A stretch of DNA of 43,222 nt from Naegleria lovaniensis. Its lineage: Eukaryota > Heterolobosea > Eutetramitea > Acrasida > Naegleriidae. The translations under genes were made by a program, and so were the position numbers. Each line of letters begins with the position of its first letter. Positions within the stretch are counted from its first letter, which is position 1. Of the stretch, positions 42,817 through 43,222 are shown in pieces. The stretch covers positions 482,306 to 525,527 of the forward strand of contig NW_025407851.1 of the NCBI RefSeq assembly GCF_003324165.1, read 5' to 3'. A model generated the notes under the pieces. That model made no database searches, was not told where the DNA came from, and worked only from the letters and a program-made list of their open reading frames with translations.

Positions 42817-43222
42817 GGGTTTGGTTTGGGTTTGGGTTTGGGTTTGGGTTTGGGTTTGGGTTTGGGTTTGGGTTTGGGTTTGGGTTTGGGTTTGGGTTTG
42901 GGTTTGGGTTTGGGTTTGGGTTTGGGTTTGGGTTTGGTTTGGGTTTGGGTTTGGGTTTGGGTTTGGGTTTGGGTTTGGGTTTGGGTTTGGGTTTGGGTTT
43001 GGGTTTGGGTTTGGGTTTGGGTTTGGGTTTGGGTTTGGGTTTGGGTTTGGGTTTGGGTTTGGGTTTGGGTTTGGGTTTGGGTTTGGGTTTGGGTTTGGGT
43101 TTGGGTTTGGGTTTGGGTTTGGGTTTGGGTTTGGGTTTGGGTTTGGGTTTGGGTTTGGGTTTGGGTTTGGGTTTGGGTTTGGGTTTGGGTTTGGGTTTGG
43201 GTTTGGGTTTGGGTTTGGGTTT
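42811..43222 (+). repeat. Telomere array, TTTGGG repeat
   Basis: About 69 tandem units of the six-base TTTGGG run to the end of the window, with only two TTTGG variants (two G at 42823-42824 and 42936-42937). The G-rich strand reads 5' to 3' towards the end of the sequence, as a chromosome end should. It is not the common TTAGGG or TTTAGGG. The overlap with the 13-base units is because their last TTTGGGTTT merges into the array. Confidence 0.95.

Noticed and set aside
1-43222. CRISPR arrays, bacterial operons or insertion sequences
   Set aside because: Introns, nuclear-type tRNAs and a telomere show a eukaryotic nuclear context, and no spacer-type repeats or transposase frames are seen.

Overview
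This is a eukaryotic nuclear contig end. It is AT-rich, has GT-AG introns, intron-bearing tRNA genes, and proteins full of Gln, Asn, Thr and Ser runs, and it finishes on the right in a pure TTTGGG telomere-like array. The gene content fits a heterolobosean amoeboflagellate, most likely Naegleria: a 7TM receptor fused to an RGS domain, Ras and RhoGAP genes, F-box proteins, a hemerythrin-domain protein, NHL propellers and secreted beta-helix proteins. I recognised this from family content and style, not by a database match. Many exon joins below restore one reading frame and a recognisable domain. Those joins are my reconstruction.

Left arm (1-9.1 kb): a partial CTD-type phosphatase (minus strand), a tRNA-Leu(AAG) with a short intron, a decayed serine carboxypeptidase S28 remnant beside it, a two-exon Ras GTPase, and a long 7TM-RGS gene on the minus strand. 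Middle (9.5-26.2 kb), densely packed: an unknown membrane protein, a bacterial-type GST, tRNA-Val(CAC), an F-box/Ras-like fusion with a broken frame, a six-exon amidase, an MDR oxidoreductase with an internal stop, an F-box protein, a cluster of three antistasin-like Cys-rich secreted peptides, a hemerythrin-domain protein, a four-exon RhoGAP, a prenylated R-SNARE and a UBE2J-like ubiquitin E2.

Right arm (26.4-33.1 kb): two secreted parallel beta-helix proteins in inverted orientation flank a secreted NHL-repeat propeller. The two beta-helix genes are nearly identical at both ends but diverged in the middle, and only one copy has introns there. This looks like gene conversion near a telomere.

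Subtelomere and telomere (33.1-43.2 kb): about 9.7 kb with no supportable gene. It contains several short direct, tandem and inverted repeats, becomes G/T-rich on the + strand towards the end, passes through three 13-base degenerate units, and ends in about 410 bases of TTTGGG repeat.

Several single-frame breaks (near 0.9, 5.8-6.1, 12.4, 15.65 and 17.07 kb) could be real lesions or residual assembly indels; at least one is explained by one missing A in an A-run. No operon-like organisation is seen. Small-GTPase signalling (Ras, RhoGAP, F-box/Ras, 7TM-RGS) and secreted or cell-surface proteins are the recurring themes.
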